Positions 17,573 to 26,276 of a stretch of 64,000 nucleotides of DNA are shown here, piece by piece. The stretch is from Bellilinea sp040754815 (lineage in GTDB: Bacteria; Chloroflexota; Anaerolineae; Anaerolineales; Anaerolineaceae). Each line of letters begins with the position of its first letter. Position 1 is the first letter of the stretch. Made by a program: the position numbers and the translations under genes. The DNA is taken from assembly GCA_040754815.1 (NCBI GenBank), contig JBFMBX010000001.1, forward strand, positions 682,001-746,000. The letters run 5' to 3'. The notes below the pieces were generated by a model. It saw only the letters and a list, made by a program, of their open reading frames with translations. It did no database searches and was not told the DNA's origin.

Positions 17573-18694
17573 CTATTTCTTTCGGAACAGGTTTTGAATC
17601 GCCTGTTTCCAGACATAGCGTTTCTGCCGCCACGTGCCGATTACCCCATAGGGCAGGAAAAGCACCAGCGCGATGAAAATCAGGCCAAATACCAGCGGCC
17701 AGCGCGGCCCAAACCACTGGTAGAAAAACTGACCGACGATTTGCATTAAGCCCGCCCCCAGAATCGGCCCAATCAGTGTTCCAATGCCCCCCAGAATGGT
17801 CATGATCAGCGCGTTGATGGTCATCACCGCACCGGTCATCGTGGGGGTCGCCGACATATTCCACAGCGAGAAGAGCGCCCCCGCCAGTCCTGCAATCACC
17901 GCCGAGGTGATAAAGGCAATGGAACGAAAGACCACCGGGTTGTAACCGATCATCCGCACGCGCGATTCGTTTTCGCGAATGGCCACGAACACCCGCCCGG
18001 TTGGGGAATCCACAATCCGCCGCATCAAAAGGTACATCGCCAGCGCAAAGCCGAGTGCCACAAAATAAAACAACAGCCGGTTTTGGGTCGGGTTGATCCA
18101 CGCCGGTACCGGGATACCGTGCAATCCCTCATCGGCGCCGGTCCAGCGGACAAAATCGGTGGCTTTGGAAAGGATATGCAGCGACTCGGCCATCGCCAGC
18201 GAGATCATCGCAAAATAAACCCCGCGCACGCGCGCCGAAGCGGCGCTGAACAGCAATCCCAGCAAAGTCACCACCAGCCCCACCAGTAAAATACCCGCTG
18301 CAAAAAGCACCGCTTCGGTAATATCGGCCCCGCCCGGCAGAGAGATGCGGTAACGGCTGGAAATTTGCGGCACGGCATGGGTCAACCAGAGCGCCATGGT
18401 ATAGGCTCCGCCGCCGAAAAAGGCAGCATGACCAAATGAAAGGATACCGGTATAACCGATCAGCAGATCATAACTCATGGCATACACGGCCATGATGAAA
18501 AAGGTGATCATCAAACCCTGCCAGAAACGACTCGGGCCTTCGATGACCGAAGTACCGCTGAGCCACGCAAACAGAAAGGGAAAGCCGGCCAGCAGCAGCA
18601 AAATCAGCAGCCCCACCCATTCCTGCCGCAGGCGCGAGAACAGTGATTTGTGTTTGAAAGAGAGGTTTTGGATTTCGGTCTTGGTGGTGGTCAT
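17573..18694 (-). CDS. livM: Branched-chain amino-acid-type ABC transporter permease LivM
   Basis: A 373-residue inner-membrane permease with about ten hydrophobic segments and the LivM signature region YDLLIGYTGILSFGHAAFFG. It pairs with LivH to form the channel of a HAAT-family importer for leucine-type amino acids, amides or other small acids. AAGGAG precedes the ATG. It is the last of five liv genes, three bases after livH, and is followed by a strong terminator. The substrate is uncertain because HAAT transporters serve many ligands. Confidence 0.92.
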   Translation of the reverse strand: MTTTKTEIQNLSFKHKSLFSRLRQEWVGLLILLLLAGFPFLFAWLSGTSVIEGPSRFWQGLMITFFIMAVYAMSYDLLIGYTGILSFGHAAFFGGGAYTMALWLTHAVPQISSRYRISLPGGADITEAVLFAAGILLVGLVVTLLGLLFSAASARVRGVYFAMISLAMAESLHILSKATDFVRWTGADEGLHGIPVPAWINPTQNRLLFYFVALGFALAMYLLMRRIVDSPTGRVFVAIRENESRVRMIGYNPVVFRSIAFITSAVIAGLAGALFSLWNMSATPTMTGAVMTINALIMTILGGIGTLIGPILGAGLMQIVGQFFYQWFGPRWPLVFGLIFIALVLFLPYGVIGTWRQKRYVWKQAIQNLFRKK

Positions 18695-18697
18695 AGG

Positions 18698-20191
18698 CTA
18701 CTCCTTTCTCCCAAACAAACCCGCCGGCCGCACCAGCAGCACAATCGCCATGATGATTACCGTTGAAGCCTCAGCAATGGCCGGAGAAAGATTATATTTG
18801 AGCGCCAGATAATCCCCAAATGCACGCGCCAACCCCAGCAGCAGCGCACCAATGGCTGCGCCGCTGTAACTGCCCATGCCGCCAATCACCACCACAATGA
18901 ACGCCTGCAACTGGAAAGCATCTCCCATATTGGGCTGCACCGGAATGAACGGCGCCGCTCCAATTCCTCCCAGCGCGGCCAGACCGGCACCGAGCATGAA
19001 AACCAGCGTGAAAACGCGCTGCACATTGATACCCAGCGCTTCCACCATCTGGCGATCCTGCACGCCGGCGCGGATGATCATTCCCAATCGGGTGTAGTTC
19101 ATCAACAAACCAAGGGCAACCAGCATCACAATCCCGAGGAAGATAATGAAAAGACGGTAACTGGGGAAAGTTACCCCCAGCACATCAACGGTCACATTGT
19201 TGGTGCGGAACCAGGCGAGGATACTTTCCGCCTGACCGGGTTGCGAAAAGAGCGGCGGGCGGCTCATCTGATAGGCAAGCGGCTGCCAGAGCAGTTGAAT
19301 CACCTCCCGCAGCACATAAGCCAGCCCGAGAGTAACGATGACTTGATAAATCGGACGCACATACAGGGGGCGAATCAGCATAATTTCAATGGCACCCCCA
19401 ATGCCCGCTCCCAGCAGTGCCCCCACCAGCAGGGCAACGAAAAACCGCAGGTTGGCATCCCACAACAACACAGCGCGAGGAGCGGCTTCGCGGAAGAGGG
19501 TCGCCGCAACCGTCAATAGCAGCAGTACTGCCGCGCCGATCAGCGCCCGCCGCACCTGATCGCGATGAAAAGTGCGGCTTTGATCACCCGGGCGGGCGGT
19601 TGCCATTGCCAGCAGCGCGCCGGCGAGGAACATACCCACCGGCCGCAGCCAGAAAATACTCAGCGCCTCCTGCGGGGAGGCCTCTGCCAATGGGTCGGCA
19701 GCGGTCATGGTAGCCACCATGGCTGTTTTAGCCAGTTCAAGGATATCCAGACCGCGGGCGGATAAAAAGATCACTACCGCCCCGGCCAGCCCCAGCAGGG
19801 CCGGCGCAGACCTTTGCAGCGGCTCGGAAAATTCGAGGGTGGAGAATAGCCTCCCGAAAAAGGGAGCCAGCAGTAAACCGGCCAGCAATGCCAGTATTAA
19901 CGGCATCAGACCGAACAAAAAGGTCGGGTTGGTAAAAAACTGCCAGCCGAGGTAAGCCCCCAGCATGAACATGGCCCCATGAGCAAAGTTCAGCACATCC
20001 ATCAGTCCAAAAATCAGGGTCAGGCCGGCAGCCACCATGAAGAACAACGCGCCGAGGGTCAAACCGGAAAGGGTGGTGCGCACAAAGGCGGTCTGCCCCA
20101 TACTGAGGTAACCTGCCACTCCCAGCACGGCCAGAATCAGCACCACCCAAAGCAAAGCAGCGTTATCACGCCAAAAGTTTTTCCCGGTCAT
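18698..20191 (-). CDS. livH: Branched-chain amino-acid-type ABC transporter permease LivH, with large insertion
   Basis: A 497-residue LivH-family permease. The family core is clear: MDVLNFAHGAMFMLGAYLG near residue 65-85, IRPLYVRPIYQVIVTLG near 270-290, and the C-terminal EALGINVQRVFTLVF and GGMGSYSGA blocks. LivH is usually about 290-310 residues; here about 160 extra residues (roughly 105-265) with three or four additional hydrophobic segments sit between the first family block and the IRPL block. GGAGG precedes the ATG, and the start overlaps the livF stop by four bases. Confidence 0.9.
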   Translation of the reverse strand: MTGKNFWRDNAALLWVVLILAVLGVAGYLSMGQTAFVRTTLSGLTLGALFFMVAAGLTLIFGLMDVLNFAHGAMFMLGAYLGWQFFTNPTFLFGLMPLILALLAGLLLAPFFGRLFSTLEFSEPLQRSAPALLGLAGAVVIFLSARGLDILELAKTAMVATMTAADPLAEASPQEALSIFWLRPVGMFLAGALLAMATARPGDQSRTFHRDQVRRALIGAAVLLLLTVAATLFREAAPRAVLLWDANLRFFVALLVGALLGAGIGGAIEIMLIRPLYVRPIYQVIVTLGLAYVLREVIQLLWQPLAYQMSRPPLFSQPGQAESILAWFRTNNVTVDVLGVTFPSYRLFIIFLGIVMLVALGLLMNYTRLGMIIRAGVQDRQMVEALGINVQRVFTLVFMLGAGLAALGGIGAAPFIPVQPNMGDAFQLQAFIVVVIGGMGSYSGAAIGALLLGLARAFGDYLALKYNLSPAIAEASTVIIMAIVLLVRPAGLFGRKE

Positions 20192-20919
20192 CCTGCACCT
20201 CCGCCGCGCACAGCCGTCCCCAGCATGCGGTGAATCAGTTCTTTATCCTGAACCAGATCGGCCATTCTGCCCTGATGCACCGTTTTTCCGTCATCCAGAA
20301 TGTAGTAATTTTCGGCCAGCTGGCTGGCCATGATGAAGTTTTGTTCCACCAGCAGCACGGTAGTGGTTGTACTCAAATTGCGAATAGCCTCCATCATTTG
20401 TTCGATCAGAATTGGCGCCAGACCTTCACTGGGTTCATCAATCAGCAGTAATTTATTATCGGCCACCAGCGCTCGCGCTACCGCCAGCATTTGCTGCTGA
20501 CCACCCGAAAGATGATTGCCCGGCAAGCGGTACAGCCGTTTCAAATCCGGGAACAGACTGAAGATAAAATCGGCCTTGCGGTCGAGATCACCTTTCTTGC
20601 GTTCGGCAATCTTCAAATTTTCGGCCACCGTCAGGTTGCGGAAAATGGCGCGGTGCTCCGGCACATAGCCAATGCCCATCGCCGCAATTTCATAGGCAGG
20701 CTTACCCTGAATCGGCTGACCATCGAAACGCACCACCCCCTGTCTTGGCGGGGTAAGTCCCAGAATGGATTTCAGCGTGGTGGTTTTGCCGGCCCCGTTG
20801 CGCCCCAGCAAAACAGTGATACTGCCGCGCGGCACCCGCAGAGAGACGCCTTCCAAAATGTGAAACTGACCGATGAAGGTATGGATGGATTCCACCTCGA
20901 GGATATTATCTTTCTCCAT
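20188..20919 (-). CDS. livF: ABC transporter ATPase LivF
   Basis: A 243-residue ATPase with Walker A GRNGAGKTT, signature LSGGQQQ, Walker B LLLIDEPSEG and the switch H-loop region replaced by the LivF-typical LLVEQN. It hydrolyses ATP with LivG to drive the LivHM permease. The SD GGAGGG is seven bases before the ATG. The gene overlaps livG by 14 bases and livH by four. Confidence 0.94.
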   Translation of the reverse strand: MEKDNILEVESIHTFIGQFHILEGVSLRVPRGSITVLLGRNGAGKTTTLKSILGLTPPRQGVVRFDGQPIQGKPAYEIAAMGIGYVPEHRAIFRNLTVAENLKIAERKKGDLDRKADFIFSLFPDLKRLYRLPGNHLSGGQQQMLAVARALVADNKLLLIDEPSEGLAPILIEQMMEAIRNLSTTTTVLLVEQNFIMASQLAENYYILDDGKTVHQGRMADLVQDKELIHRMLGTAVRGGGAG

Positions 20920-21712
20920 CTTTTCCCTCCAGATCAGCCGTCAGATCGCCGTACAACTCACCCAGATATGCGCTCTGCACGGTTTGATTACGGGCAATTT
21001 CTGCCGGTGTTCCCTCTGCCAGAATCTGGCCCTGATGCATCACCGTAATGCGATCCGAAATACTCATCACCATATCCATGCGATGCTCTACCAGCACTAT
21101 CGTTTTATCGCCATCTGCCATGATGGAATGGATAATCTCCAGCAATGCCGGCACCTGTTCGGAAGACATACCGGCCGTTGGTTCATCCAGCAGCAACAAA
21201 TGTGGGTCGCCTGCCAGCATGATGCCCAATTCCAGTTTGCGTTTATCGCCATGCGGCAGGTTCAAAGCCAGATCAAACTCGCGTCCCTGCAACCCAACCC
21301 GCTGAACGACAGCATAAGCCTTTTCTTCATATTGCCGAAAACTCCCCGCCGGACGCAGCAGGCGAAAATTATCTTTCCCCAAAGCCTGCGCCGCAAGGCG
21401 GATATTTTCCAGTACGGTCAGATGGGGAAAGATGTTGGTAATTTGAAACGAACGGCCAATTCCAAGGTGGGCAATGCGGTGCGGCGGCAAGTTAGTAATA
21501 TCCTGCCCGCGGTAAAACACCTGTCCACGGGTGGGGCGCATCATCCCACTGAGCAAATTGAACAGGGTGGTCTTGCCTGCCCCGTTTGGCCCGATGATCG
21601 AGTGCAGCGTTCGATCGCGGATCTGAATGTTGACATCATCTACCGCCACCAATCCGCCGAACTCTTTGCGTAAATTTCTGGCTTCGAGGAGAATCTCCCC
21701 TTCAACAGTCAT
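20906..21712 (-). CDS. livG: ABC transporter ATPase LivG
   Basis: A 268-residue ATPase with Walker A GPNGAGKTT, the LivG-typical SFQITNIFPHLTVLEN segment, Walker B LLLLDEPTAG and LVEHRMDMV. The usual LSGGQ signature is altered to LPHGDKRKLELG, which is common in this family (LSYGxQRRLE). The ATG at 21712 is favoured by AGGGA seven bases upstream; the frame extends 26 codons further without family similarity. It follows livJ after a 138-base gap holding a hairpin. Confidence 0.92.
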   Translation of the reverse strand: MTVEGEILLEARNLRKEFGGLVAVDDVNIQIRDRTLHSIIGPNGAGKTTLFNLLSGMMRPTRGQVFYRGQDITNLPPHRIAHLGIGRSFQITNIFPHLTVLENIRLAAQALGKDNFRLLRPAGSFRQYEEKAYAVVQRVGLQGREFDLALNLPHGDKRKLELGIMLAGDPHLLLLDEPTAGMSSEQVPALLEIIHSIMADGDKTIVLVEHRMDMVMSISDRITVMHQGQILAEGTPAEIARNQTVQSAYLGELYGDLTADLEGKDGER

Positions 21713-21756
21713 GCAACGTCCCTTTCGATTGATAAGATGATCCTTCAAGAGGGGGT

Positions 21757-21791
21757 GGTGACAGCCGCCCTTCACCCAAGCGGCTGTCACC
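21757..21791 (-). other. Perfect 12-bp intercistronic hairpin between livJ and livG
   Basis: GGTGACAGCCGC and its complement GCGGCTGTCACC flank an 11-base loop. There is no T-run on either strand, so it is not a simple terminator. In other transporter operons such hairpins protect the binding-protein mRNA from 3' decay; that role here is inference. Confidence 0.7.
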
Positions 21792-21850
21792 CATATATGT
21801 TATAAGGAAATGGCCGCCATGGATTGGCGATCCATTTCACTTATCCTGCC

Positions 21851-23233
21851 TTACGGGCGCGGCAAATCACCGCAGCGCGATTCGTACTCACCCACCAGCG
21901 TGCAGGGCACCGCCAGTTCGTCGTATTTGGTCACATACACCGTTTCGAAGAACTTATAGGTGGGGCGTCCCTTCTCATCCAGCGGCGGGTTGATATCCAC
22001 CAGTTTCAGGATGTTCATCGGCTGCAAGCAGACATGATCCTCCGGGCGGATGTAGTAAGTGCCTTTCGGGCCTTCAAATTTCAGGCCTTCCAGCGCGGGG
22101 ATCATCGCATCACCCGAAGCATCGCCGCCGGTTTTTTCCAGCGCGGCAGCCAGCGCCAGTGCCGAGGCCATGCCACCCGCGGTGAACAGGTCTGGCGGCT
22201 CGTTGTACTTTTCCAGATGTTTCTCGGTCAACCACTTGTTGATTTCGGTATCGGCCGCGGTATAGTGATAGACATTCAAACCGATCTGTCCAACCGCCGC
22301 GCCATAGACCGCCGCAAAGGAGGCGTTATCGCCAAAGCCGGTGGCCACCTGCATCTGCTCCAGCGCGCCAAGGTCGGCCAGCTGCTGGAAGAGCGTGACA
22401 TAACCCGTACCGGCCCACGTCAAGAAGAGGCAGTCCGCGCCCGAATCCATTGCCTGCTGGATGTAGGGGGTGAAATCGGTGGTTTCCAACGGAGCGTAAA
22501 TATCGGCGACCACTTCCCCGCCGTACTGACCCACCGCATAAGCCAGCGCTTCACCGGAACCGCGTCCAAACGCATTGTCAATGCCGATGTGGGCGAACTT
22601 GGTGCCCACATTTTCCACCAGATACTTGGCGATGACCAGCACATCATCGTAGTTGGTGCGCGAGGTGCGGAAAACATACGGGTTGAAGTATTGGCCGGTG
22701 ATAAACGCCGAGGCAGCCGGATCCACCATCAGGATGATTTTGTTTTCCAGCGCAACGGTGGTCAGTGCCGCAGCCGAGGCCGAGCTGGACGGGCCCTGAA
22801 TGATTTCGACGCCGTCTTTTTCGATCAGTTCGCGCGCCAGTTGAACGGCTTTTTCGGGGTTGCCCTCATCATCGCGCACCAGCACTTCCACCGGGCGGTT
22901 GGCAATGATGTAGCGGCCGGCTTCGTCTTTCTTGCCGCCGGAGGCATATTCCAGACCCAGTTCAAAACCGCGAGTCTGCTGCAAACCATAGAGTGCCAGC
23001 GCGCCGGAAAGCTGCCCGATTTGCCCGATCTTCAGCACCGGGCCAAGTTCCTCAACCGGTTCTTCGGTTTCAACGGGCTGGGGCGGTTCGGTTGGGACTT
23101 CGGTCGGCGGAGGGGCCTGCGTTGGGGTGGGCGGTTGGGTCGGCTCAACGGTGGGAGTTACCTGCTGAACACAGGCACCCAGCACCAGCGAGACGAGGAT
23201 CAAAACAGTCAAAATCGTCAACAACCTTTTCAT
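21851..23233 (-). CDS. livJ: Branched-chain amino-acid-type ABC transporter substrate-binding lipoprotein
   Basis: A 460-residue binding protein. The signal peptide ends in the lipobox LGAC (about residues 18-21), followed by a Pro/Thr/Glu-rich linker of about 45 residues and a periplasmic-binding fold of the Leu/Ile/Val type (LKIGQIGQLSGALALYGLQ, then VRDDEGNPEKAVQLAREL). It captures the substrate outside and delivers it to LivHM. AAGGAG precedes the ATG. It is the first gene of the liv operon. The lower confidence in the symbol reflects the broad ligand range of the family. Confidence 0.9.
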   Translation of the reverse strand: MKRLLTILTVLILVSLVLGACVQQVTPTVEPTQPPTPTQAPPPTEVPTEPPQPVETEEPVEELGPVLKIGQIGQLSGALALYGLQQTRGFELGLEYASGGKKDEAGRYIIANRPVEVLVRDDEGNPEKAVQLARELIEKDGVEIIQGPSSSASAAALTTVALENKIILMVDPAASAFITGQYFNPYVFRTSRTNYDDVLVIAKYLVENVGTKFAHIGIDNAFGRGSGEALAYAVGQYGGEVVADIYAPLETTDFTPYIQQAMDSGADCLFLTWAGTGYVTLFQQLADLGALEQMQVATGFGDNASFAAVYGAAVGQIGLNVYHYTAADTEINKWLTEKHLEKYNEPPDLFTAGGMASALALAAALEKTGGDASGDAMIPALEGLKFEGPKGTYYIRPEDHVCLQPMNILKLVDINPPLDEKGRPTYKFFETVYVTKYDELAVPCTLVGEYESRCGDLPRP

Positions 23234-23314
23234 TTTCTTCTCCTTCGGATGATTTGAAATGGGAACTTAACGGGTTACCTGATCACACAGTAGAAACCTG
23301 AAATTCTACTCTGA

Positions 23315-23776
23315 TTATGAATCGCGGTTCACCTCCTTGTGTATGAGAATGGCAGCCTGTCCGGTCACCAGTGCTTGCCCGTTTTGATTGGTACAGGCCG
23401 TTTTCAAACGAACGATGGAACGCTCAACCTCCACATGATCCACCTCTAACGCGGCAGTCACCGTATCTCCGGTATAGGCCGGTGCAATGAACTCCAGATA
23501 CTGGTGCAGGCATACCGAACCGGCCCCGCCAAAATACCGCTGAATGGCCGCGCCGATTAACCCGCCCAGCAGCATGGGAGGCACTCTGGCACGCCCTGTT
23601 GGCTGCGATTGGGAATACACCGCTTCATCGTCCATTGGAAAATCATCACCCATGAGGCGGGCAAAATCCACCACATCGGCGCACTGAATGGTCTTTACCA
23701 GCGTAACCCGCCCGTGCAATTCCCACACTCGCCGGGGCAGATGAAGATTGGATGGATTCAATCCGTCTGCAACCAT
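23315..23776 (-). CDS. MaoC-like hotdog protein with altered catalytic motif
   Basis: A 153-residue MaoC/hydratase-type hotdog protein (CADVVDFARLMGDDFPMDDEA, then PPMLLGGLIGAAIQ and the LEFIAPAYTGDTVTA strand). In R-specific enoyl-CoA hydratases the corresponding motif is GDxNPIHxD with catalytic Asp and His; here the histidine position reads Met/Asp (DDFPMDDE), so hydratase activity is doubtful. It is the last gene of the eight-gene acyl-CoA operon, four bases from the preceding hydrolase gene. It may bind an acyl-CoA without hydrating it, or use different chemistry. Confidence 0.7.
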   Translation of the reverse strand: MVADGLNPSNLHLPRRVWELHGRVTLVKTIQCADVVDFARLMGDDFPMDDEAVYSQSQPTGRARVPPMLLGGLIGAAIQRYFGGAGSVCLHQYLEFIAPAYTGDTVTAALEVDHVEVERSIVRLKTACTNQNGQALVTGQAAILIHKEVNRDS

Positions 23777-23779
23777 TCT

Positions 23780-24577
23780 TTAACCCTGCAACTGCCGCAA
23801 AAAACCCAGTATTAACGCGTTGAAAACCAACGGCTTTTCAAGACAAAGAGCATGACCCGCCCGCGGAACAACCACCAGTTCAGCGCGGGGGATTTCTCCG
23901 GCGATGATTTCGCTGTATTTTCTGGGTTTGAGGATATCTTCTTCTCCCACCATGACCAATGTTGGCGCCTGAATGGATTTTAACTGCCCTGTGATGTTCA
24001 ATCGGTTGAAGCAATCCAGCAATTCCAGCAAACTCTCCATATCCAGCAAAGCATAACGGCCAGCCGCCGAAAAAACGGCCTCGCGGTTTCGCTGAATATA
24101 ATCAGCCGAAAAATTGAACATGTAGGTGACTTCGAAGAGGCGTTTTGCATCTCTGGCCCGCGCCGCATCGCTCCACAGGTCTATCACACCGCGCAAAACG
24201 GCATCCGATTCACTGACCGCCGAAGAAACAATCAAAGATCGCGTCCGCTGGGGATACCGCAGCGCAAACATCATGCTGATTTCCCCGCCGTAGGAAATGC
24301 CGGCGATGTGCGCTTTTTCAATCCCCAGCGCATCCAGCAAGGCTGCCAGATCGTCAGCGTGCATTTCCATGCTGTAAGGGCCTTTGGGATGTTCGGAACG
24401 CCACATGCCGCGGCAGTCATATAAAAGCACACGATAATCTTTTGAAAGCACCGGCGTCTGATACGCCCAGCTGGCCGTGCTCATCAATATGCCGTTGGAA
24501 AGCACCAGCACTTCACCATCCTGCGGGCCGTGCAGTTCGTAATACAACTCAACGCCGTTGACTTTCAGGCTGCTCAT
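23780..24577 (-). CDS. Alpha/beta-fold hydrolase
   Basis: A 265-residue enzyme with the nucleophile elbow GISYGG, the acid in VGEEDIL and the histidine in RAGHALCLEKP. It resembles 3-oxoadipate enol-lactonase and carboxylesterase relatives. The start overlaps the stop of the DUF35 gene by four bases, placing it firmly in the acyl-CoA operon, so an acyl ester or lactone substrate is likely but not shown. Confidence 0.84.
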   Translation of the reverse strand: MSSLKVNGVELYYELHGPQDGEVLVLSNGILMSTASWAYQTPVLSKDYRVLLYDCRGMWRSEHPKGPYSMEMHADDLAALLDALGIEKAHIAGISYGGEISMMFALRYPQRTRSLIVSSAVSESDAVLRGVIDLWSDAARARDAKRLFEVTYMFNFSADYIQRNREAVFSAAGRYALLDMESLLELLDCFNRLNITGQLKSIQAPTLVMVGEEDILKPRKYSEIIAGEIPRAELVVVPRAGHALCLEKPLVFNALILGFLRQLQG

Positions 24578-24996
24578 ACCTGCGATACCTGAAATCCCAG
24601 CACGATCTTCTTGTTTTCACCCTCGCCGCGTTCCGCAAAAACCGCCGTGAGCGGTGCGCCAATTTGAATGGTCTCCGGGTGATGAACATCCACGCCAAAA
24701 ATTTGCGCCGGAATACGCTCGCCCTCTTCCAGTTCGACCACGCCGACGCAGTAAGGGTTCTTGCGGTCATAACCGGCCGCCAGCATGGCCGTTGGCGCCA
24801 CATACACCACACTGAAAGCCGCCAGTTTGCCCCGGCCCGAAAATTCGCAGGCTTCCAGTTCATTTTGCTGGCAATCCGGGCACCAGATGCGCGGCGGGAG
24901 GAAGGCACGCCCGCACTTTTTACAGCGTGAGCCGATCAGACGCTTTTCAGCCAGATGTTTTGGAAATTGATGGGTAAAAAGTTCGCTTTCGATCAT
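24574..24996 (-). CDS. DUF35 OB-fold zinc-ribbon protein, thiolase partner
   Basis: A 140-residue protein with a rubredoxin-like zinc ribbon (C24, C27, C39, C42: CKKCG...CPDCQ) followed by an OB-fold ending in VVELEEGERIPAQIFG. DUF35 proteins bind CoA and form complexes with thiolases; the adjacent upstream gene is a thiolase, four bases away, as in archaeal and actinobacterial pairs. It likely channels acyl-CoA to or from that enzyme. Confidence 0.88.
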   Translation of the reverse strand: MIESELFTHQFPKHLAEKRLIGSRCKKCGRAFLPPRIWCPDCQQNELEACEFSGRGKLAAFSVVYVAPTAMLAAGYDRKNPYCVGVVELEEGERIPAQIFGVDVHHPETIQIGAPLTAVFAERGEGENKKIVLGFQVSQV

Positions 24997-25000
24997 TGCC

Positions 25001-26263
25001 TTACCTCCGCTCGAAGATGTTTACCACGCAGGTCTGACCGGTTCCGCCGACATTATGAGTCAAACCAATCGCCGGGCTGCCGGGAATCTGCCGCTCACCC
25101 GCTTCACCGCGCAGTTGATGCCAGATTTCAACCACCTGACCCACGCCCGAAGCCCCCACCGGATGTCCTTTGGATTTCAACCCGCCGGAGGAATTGATGG
25201 GACGGTTTCCCTTCAAGGAAGTTACCCCATCCTCAGCCGCCTTCCAGCCCTCACCGGGAGCAAAAAAGCCAAGGTCTTCGCTGGCGATGATTTCGGCAAT
25301 GGTGAAGCAGTCGTGCACCTCCACGGCATCCACATCCTGCGGGGTGATGCGGGCCATCTCGTAAGCCTGCCCGGCCGCGCGGCGGGCTGCCGGAAGCGAA
25401 GTCAGTGTCGGGCGGTCGTGGGTAGCGGCATCACTGGCCTGCCCGCTGCCGATGATGTAAAGGGGGGCATCGCTGAACCGGCGGGCAATTTCCTCACTCA
25501 CCAGCAACACCACCGCCGCCCCATCCGAAATTGGCGAGCAATCATACAGCCGCAGCGGCCACGCAATGTAGGGGTTTGCACGCGGGTCGTGCAAAAATTC
25601 GAATTCGTCTTTCCACTCCGGGACGGGCTGGCCTTTGCGGGCAGCACTGGCTTTGCGCGCTTCCATGATTTCCCGAATGCGCTGGCCGAACTGAGCCTTG
25701 GGGTTGAGCGCACCGTGTTCATGATTTTTATAACCCACCTGCAGCAGAACCTCCGGGTCGGCGCCGTATTCGTGGATGTAGGCTGTGGCCATGGCTGCGT
25801 ACAACGCCGGGAAGGTAAAGCCAACCGCCGCCTCGTAAGTTACATCCGAAGCGGTAGCCAGCGTATCGGTGACCCGTTCGGTCGGCAGTTCGCTCATCTT
25901 TTCCACCCCGCCGACCATGACGATATCGTACAGACCGGAAGCCACCGCCAGCATACCCTGCCGCAAGGCGGCCGAGCCGCTGGCGCAGGCATCTTCCACC
26001 CGCGTGGCCGGCCGGGGAGAAAGCCCCACCCAATCGGTCATCAGCGGCGCCATATGAGCCTGCCCCTCGAATAAATCGGCGGAGTAATTGCCAATATAGA
26101 CGGCCTCTATCTCACGCGGGTCAAAACCCCGGTCAACGGATGCCAGCATTTCACGATAGGCTTCAACGAAAATATCCCGCGTGGCAACACCATTGTAAAT
26201 GCCAAACTTACTCATCCCCGCCCCAACAACTGCCACCCCTCGCCCCAGTTTTCTTTCGGTCAT
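25001..26263 (-). CDS. Thiolase (acetyl-CoA acetyltransferase / SCPx-type)
   Basis: A 420-residue thiolase. The nucleophilic cysteine is in EDACASGSAAL, the second motif HDCF carries the expected His, and the third is GGLKSKGHPVGASG; the end reads THNVGGTGQTCVV. This matches the SCPx/archaeal thiolase group, which works with DUF35 proteins rather than the classical FadA group. It should make or cleave a 3-ketoacyl-CoA. GGGAGAGG precedes the ATG. The direction in vivo is not readable from sequence. Confidence 0.88.
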   Translation of the reverse strand: MTERKLGRGVAVVGAGMSKFGIYNGVATRDIFVEAYREMLASVDRGFDPREIEAVYIGNYSADLFEGQAHMAPLMTDWVGLSPRPATRVEDACASGSAALRQGMLAVASGLYDIVMVGGVEKMSELPTERVTDTLATASDVTYEAAVGFTFPALYAAMATAYIHEYGADPEVLLQVGYKNHEHGALNPKAQFGQRIREIMEARKASAARKGQPVPEWKDEFEFLHDPRANPYIAWPLRLYDCSPISDGAAVVLLVSEEIARRFSDAPLYIIGSGQASDAATHDRPTLTSLPAARRAAGQAYEMARITPQDVDAVEVHDCFTIAEIIASEDLGFFAPGEGWKAAEDGVTSLKGNRPINSSGGLKSKGHPVGASGVGQVVEIWHQLRGEAGERQIPGSPAIGLTHNVGGTGQTCVVNIFERR

Positions 26264-26276
26264 AAAAACCTCTCCC

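Noticed and set aside
21824..23257. Long open frame (477 codons) on the plus strand opposite livJ
   Set aside because: The minus strand encodes a clear lipoprotein with lipobox and family motifs. The opposite frame has no motifs and is kept open by GC-rich codon positions.
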